This document shows positions 13,431 through 16,796 of a DNA stretch of 16,796 nt, piece after piece; the stretch's first letter is position 1, and the number at the start of each line of letters is the position of its first letter. The position numbers and the translations under genes were made by a program. A model generated the notes under the pieces. That model did not search any database and was not told the origin of the DNA. It saw only the letters and a list, made by a program, of their open reading frames with translations. Source of the stretch: Methanobrevibacter sp. (GTDB taxonomy: Archaea > Methanobacteriota > Methanobacteria > Methanobacteriales > Methanobacteriaceae); NCBI GenBank assembly GCA_031289975.1, contig JAITOM010000112.1, forward strand, positions 1 to 16,796. The letters run 5' to 3'.

Positions 13431-14273
13431 TCATATATTAAATTTGTTTAAAATATCTCTACGTGCTTGAGAGATAGTTAAAGGATAATACTCTTCGCCT
13501 AATTTAAAATTATCTTCTTTATTAAGAACTTCGGCTAAATGACCTATCCTTGGTAATCGTAAATTAGAACTTCTTATTATATCAATATCAGCAAAAACTT
13601 CTTGAGGAGTACCTTCTTTTACAATAGTTCCATTATTTATTACAATCAATCTTTTAGAATATATTGGTACTAAATCTACATCGTGGGTGGAGATTACTAT
13701 TGTAATTCCTTCTTTATTGAGATTATATAACAATTGTAAAATTTGTGATGCTCCTTTAGGATCAAGACCAGCTGTTGGTTCATCTAAAATCATGATTTCA
13801 GGATTCATAGCTAATATACCAGCAATAGCTATTCTTTTTTTCTCCCCTCCACTTAAGTGATGAGGAGGTCTTTTTTCAAACCCCTCCATATTAACTTTCT
13901 TTAAAGATTCTTCAACTATATTTGTAACTTCATCTAAAGATTTTCCAAGATTTAAAGGACCAAAAGCTACATCTTCTTCTACTGTAGGTGCAAATAACTG
14001 CTCATCAGGATTTTGAAATACGATTCCTACCTTTTGACGAGCTTTGATTAAACTTTTTTTATCGTAACTTAATTTCTCCTCATCAATTAATATTTCACCT
14101 TCTGTTGGAGTAAAAATTCCATTAAAATGTAGAAAAAGTGTAGATTTACCTGCTCCGTTTGGTCCAACCAGTGCAACAATATCTCCTTTAATTACAGAAA
14201 AATTAATGTTGTTTAAAGCTATTGTACCATCGGGATATTTATATTTTATATTTCTTGCCTCAATAATATTCAT
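13431..14273 (-). CDS. cbiO: Cobalt ECF transporter ATP-binding protein
   Basis: The ATPase of a group I ECF transporter. With the start at 14273 it has 280 residues; an in-frame ATG at 14288 would add GSIT-type residues unlike the family. Neither start has a clear ribosome binding site. Motifs are Walker A GPNGAGKST (37-45), Q-loop glutamine Q87 (VFQNPDEQLF), signature LSGGE (140-144), Walker B IMILDEP (160-166) with D-loop AGLD, and switch histidine H197 (STHD). ECF-type ATPases typically have the NPDEQLF segment seen here. It powers uptake together with CbiQ and the CbiMN substrate-capture unit. It is the last gene of the operon, about 50 bp after cbiQ, and ends convergently to the tetR-family gene. 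Confidence 0.93.
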   Translation of the reverse strand: MNIIEARNIKYKYPDGTIALNNINFSVIKGDIVALVGPNGAGKSTLFLHFNGIFTPTEGEILIDEEKLSYDKKSLIKARQKVGIVFQNPDEQLFAPTVEEDVAFGPLNLGKSLDEVTNIVEESLKKVNMEGFEKRPPHHLSGGEKKRIAIAGILAMNPEIMILDEPTAGLDPKGASQILQLLYNLNKEGITIVISTHDVDLVPIYSKRLIVINNGTIVKEGTPQEVFADIDIIRSSNLRLPRIGHLAEVLNKEDNFKLGEEYYPLTISQARRDILNKFNI

Positions 14274-14323
14274 AGTAATACTGCCCATCCATAATAAATG
14301 ATTGATAAGAATTCTTAATTTTA

Positions 14324-15115
14324 TTATATTATTTTATAGTATTTAGATATTTCTATAAAAATTATAATAGCTATTGTTAAAGCAATAATATAAAAATTGA
14401 TTATTGTCAGTGGTGGTTGCTTGAAGTATGATCTTGATTCTCCACTGTATCCTCTACTTACCATGCTAAAAAATATTTTCTCTCCTTTTTCAAAAGAACT
14501 TAAAAATATACCCATAATTGTATATCCAATCTGTTTTAATCTCCAAATATAGCTGATTTTACGATTCCATAGATTAAAGCATCGTGATTTTTGAGCGTTT
14601 CTAATATTGTCAAGTTCTTCAAAGAAAACAAATAGATATCTTACTGTCATACTTAAAATCATTGATAATATTTTTGGAAATCCTAATCGTCTCATTGAGT
14701 TAATCATACTGTTCATTGGAGTAGTTGAAGAGAAAAGAACTATCATGGATATACAAACAATAAGTCTACTAAGAAGTAAAATTCCAAAGATAGTTCCTTC
14801 ATAACTTATATTAATTCCAAAAGGTAAGGAATACAAAATAGTACCTGGTCTAATAAAAGGTTGAAAAATAGCTATAAAACCTCCGAAAGGAAGAATATAT
14901 ATGACTCTTTTCACATAATAACTTATTGATATTTTAGAAAAGAGAACAAGCATAACTATATAAACCTCAAGTAAAAGCAGAATCAATAAATCTGAACTAT
15001 ATACACTATAAAATATTAGTATCAAAGTCATGATTAACTTTATTCGTGCATCTAAGTTGTGAATAACACTATCCTTTCTTGCTTCTAATTCAAGAGTATT
15101 TAATGATACATTCAT
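14324..15115 (-). CDS. cbiQ: Cobalt ECF transporter transmembrane (T) component
   Basis: 263 residues from the ATG at 15115, which has GGTGG 5 nt upstream; a GTG at 15124 overlaps that ribosome binding site and is not the start. Several hydrophobic segments (roughly 25-45, 46-65, 72-88, 105-130 and 240-257) fit the CbiQ/EcfT fold. The two cytoplasmic coupling motifs that contact the ATPase are recognisable as AQKSR (174-178) and VSRG (219-222). The N-terminal LDARIKLIMTL is also typical. EcfT joins the ATPases to the substrate-binding membrane protein. The gene lies 45 bp after cbiN and before cbiO on the same strand. Confidence 0.92.
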   Translation of the reverse strand: MNVSLNTLELEARKDSVIHNLDARIKLIMTLILIFYSVYSSDLLILLLLEVYIVMLVLFSKISISYYVKRVIYILPFGGFIAIFQPFIRPGTILYSLPFGINISYEGTIFGILLLSRLIVCISMIVLFSSTTPMNSMINSMRRLGFPKILSMILSMTVRYLFVFFEELDNIRNAQKSRCFNLWNRKISYIWRLKQIGYTIMGIFLSSFEKGEKIFFSMVSRGYSGESRSYFKQPPLTIINFYIIALTIAIIIFIEISKYYKII

Positions 15116-15160
15116 TGTATCCACCTTTTAAGTTTCACAATAATCTCAGTCCAACTATAA

Positions 15161-15460
15161 TTATTTATCTGACTTCTTTTTTAAAATAGAGCCAACAAAA
15201 TATGCTAAAGCAAAAACTATTATAACACCCATTACAATAGCTATAGCACCTGAAATAGGACTATCACCAAATATAGGAATCTTATAATCTGGCATTATTG
15301 CTTCATGGACTGCTGGAGCATCAAGAGCTCCTGGATTTAATTTTTCTGCTGTGCTTTCTAATCCATCTGGATTGGTTGAAGCAAAAAATGCCGCTGAAAT
15401 AGCTATTAAAAATGCTATTACTACTCCAACAATCAATAAATTTTTATCCTTATTTTCCAT
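15161..15460 (-). CDS. cbiN: Cobalt transport protein CbiN
   Basis: A 99-residue protein beginning MENKDKN at 15460, 1 nt after the cbiM stop; an upstream in-frame GTG lies inside cbiM. It has two membrane helices (about 8-27 and 70-91) around an extracytoplasmic loop with the family motif NPDGLE and MPDY. CbiN works with CbiM to capture cobalt; nickel systems usually have a different small partner, so this favours cobalt. The tight spacing implies coupled translation with cbiM. Confidence 0.92.
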   Translation of the reverse strand: MENKDKNLLIVGVVIAFLIAISAAFFASTNPDGLESTAEKLNPGALDAPAVHEAIMPDYKIPIFGDSPISGAIAIVMGVIIVFALAYFVGSILKKKSDK

Positions 15461-15461
15461 A

Positions 15462-16094
15462 TTAATCCAAACTCCCACTACTGATTAAATCTGGTCTAAG
15501 ATTCTTCATAGTCACATAAACGATTGTACTAATCACTCCTTCAGCAACAAGACCTATTACAGCATGATATAATCCCATAAAAATTAATCCAGCTTCTAAT
15601 GGGAATGTTCCTGCTATAGATAATTCAAAAGCACAAGCTACCGCTGCAATAAATATTGCTAAAAAACTTCCTATGAAAACAGATCCAGCAGATTTTATTA
15701 AAGGTTTAAGTGCTTTAAAAACATAAAAACCTACAAATGATCCAATAATACCCATGTTGAATATATTTGCTCCAAGAACGGTTAAACCACCATCTCCAAA
15801 AGCTAAAGCTTGTATTATAAGCACCACTGAAATAACTAAAAAACCAGCATAAGGACTTCCAAGCAAAATGGATACTAAAGGTGATCCTATCATATGCCCA
15901 CTTGTTCCCCATGGAATAGGAATATTCATTGCCATTATTGCAAATATTCCAGCCCCAAGAACTGCAAGTAAAGGTATTTGTCTCTCATCTAAGTTGTTTT
16001 TTGCCCAATTAACAGCAAAATAACCCACTATAATTACTATAACATAGTATACTATACATTGTGAAATCGGTATAAAACCATCTGGTATGTGCAT
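15462..16094 (-). CDS. cbiM: Cobalt ECF transporter substrate-capture protein CbiM
   Basis: 210 residues starting MHIPDGFIP, the CbiM/NikM N-terminus in which the amino group and H2 bind the metal. A further conserved histidine lies in TSGHMIGSPL (H67), and the block QALAFGDGGLTVLGANIFNMG (95-115) is typical. The rest is mostly membrane helix. The leader is excellent: AAGGAGG 6 nt before the ATG. It is the first transporter gene, with cbiN, cbiQ and cbiO following. It supplies cobalt for corrinoids used by methyltransferases; the CbiN partner argues for Co2+ over Ni2+. Confidence 0.94.
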   Translation of the reverse strand: MHIPDGFIPISQCIVYYVIVIIVGYFAVNWAKNNLDERQIPLLAVLGAGIFAIMAMNIPIPWGTSGHMIGSPLVSILLGSPYAGFLVISVVLIIQALAFGDGGLTVLGANIFNMGIIGSFVGFYVFKALKPLIKSAGSVFIGSFLAIFIAAVACAFELSIAGTFPLEAGLIFMGLYHAVIGLVAEGVISTIVYVTMKNLRPDLISSGSLD

Positions 16095-16151
16095 CTTTTT
16101 CCTCCTTATAAAAATTTGAATACATTAAATTAAATAAAAATGGTTTAATAA

Positions 16152-16631
16152 TTAATCAAAAATGATATCATTACCATTTGCACCATCTTTATAACCATGA
16201 TTGTAATAATCAACATCAATATGAGGACTTCTTATACTACCACGATCCCAGAAATTAATATAAATACTTCCACCATTATAATTTTTAATTTCTAAAATAG
16301 TAGTACATGCTTTAGGAAATGTATCATCTGTAAAATGAAAATAAAGATCTTTACCTATTAATTTTGAAGATATATTATATTCTCGATGATAACCTTCTTT
16401 AGCACTTGAAACACCAATAGGAGGAGCATTAGGATCACAAATCCATACATCACGACCATCAGTTCCTGTATCAATAGGCGAAATTTCTACAGCATCACCA
16501 GTCCATCTATAACCATTAGGGACTGGTTCACTGCTTGGATAATTTAAAGTTAATGTTCCTGCAGTAACATTACCAATTGCACTAATAGCTAAAATAGCTA
16601 TTAGGACTAAACTTAAAATTTTCAATTTCAT
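16152..16631 (-). CDS. Small secreted protein of unknown function at the head of the cbi operon
   Basis: 159 residues with a clear signal peptide: KLK, a hydrophobic stretch to about residue 20, and a likely cut after VTA (24). The mature part has two cysteines (C65, C109) that could form one disulfide, four histidines (H82, H99, H137, H145) and many aspartates, including HIDVDYYNHGYKDG near the end. The strand-rich make-up suggests a small beta domain. I do not recognise a family. It lies 57 bp before cbiM on the same strand, behind the only good promoter, so cotranscription with the cobalt transporter is likely. A ribosome binding site GGGGGA lies 12 nt before the ATG. A role in metal binding outside the cell is a guess from context. 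Confidence 0.75.
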   Translation of the reverse strand: MKLKILSLVLIAILAISAIGNVTAGTLTLNYPSSEPVPNGYRWTGDAVEISPIDTGTDGRDVWICDPNAPPIGVSSAKEGYHREYNISSKLIGKDLYFHFTDDTFPKACTTILEIKNYNGGSIYINFWDRGSIRSPHIDVDYYNHGYKDGANGNDIIFD

Positions 16632-16730
16632 AATTTTTCATATCCCCCATTTTTTTTAATTAAATATAGTAGTTTTGCACTGCTGTTAAAATAAGAAAAT
16701 TTATCTTAACATATGAAAATTTATTGCTCA

Positions 16731-16739
16731 CTATATAAA
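16731..16739 (-). promoter_or_regulatory. Candidate TATA box of the secreted-protein/cbi operon
   Basis: The minus strand reads ACATATTTATATAGTGAGC, a good TATA match about 100 bp before the ATG at 16631. The start of transcription would be near 16705-16710. GAAAATTTAT occurs at 16695-16704 and 16715-16724 on the plus text, a 20-bp-spaced direct repeat next to the predicted start that could be an operator. Confidence 0.4.
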
Positions 16740-16796
16740 TATGTTGCTAAAAGTTTTCTCAAATCATCATAAATCACCCAATATTTTCTAAAAAAT

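Overview
The window is very AT-rich and comes from a hydrogenotrophic or methyl-reducing methanogenic archaeon, most likely family Methanobacteriaceae (Methanobrevibacter or Methanosphaera type). The evidence is a complete methyl-coenzyme M reductase operon, an MvhD/FdhB/FdhA-like redox cluster, archaeal TATA-type promoter sequences, GGTGAT-type ribosome binding sites and long AT-only intergenic stretches. Nearly all recognised genes lie on the minus strand; the tetR-family gene is the exception.

Layout. (1) 1-2400 is accessory DNA: a 3'-truncated Rpn-type PD-(D/E)XK nuclease gene with internal repeats, a small inverted-repeat element, an IS630-like transposase remnant and other broken ORFs. 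(2) 2408-5681 holds four minus-strand genes read in the order 119-aa protein, FdhA-like protein, FdhB-like protein, MvhD-like protein. Their order matches the E-C-B-D part of the flpECBDA cluster I recall from Methanothermobacter. (3) 6313-10609 is the BDGA operon of methyl-coenzyme M reductase with no C gene between D and G, the layout of isoenzyme II (mrtBDGA). All key active-site and modification residues are present. (4) 10610-12440 is a gene-poor AT-rich stretch. It holds an 18-bp-period array of palindromic sites upstream of mrtB, a second copy of the inverted-repeat element and several hairpins. (5) 12507-13217 encodes a TetR-family repressor. (6) 13431-16631 is a cobalt ECF transporter operon, cbiM-cbiN-cbiQ-cbiO, preceded by a small secreted protein.

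How the genes fit together. Mrt carries out the last step of methanogenesis (methyl-CoM + CoB to methane + heterodisulfide). MvhD- and FdhB-like proteins are known to pass electrons to heterodisulfide reductase and to exchange them with coenzyme F420, so the flp-like cluster next to mrt probably supplies electrons for heterodisulfide reduction. The cbi transporter imports cobalt for corrinoid-dependent methyl transfer. The regulator of the mrt operon is unknown; the palindromic array is its most likely binding platform.

The strongest second-look items are the array upstream of mrtB, the FdhA-like protein that has lost the catalytic cysteine loop, the two-copy inverted-repeat element whose arms changed together, and the secreted protein at the head of the cobalt operon.
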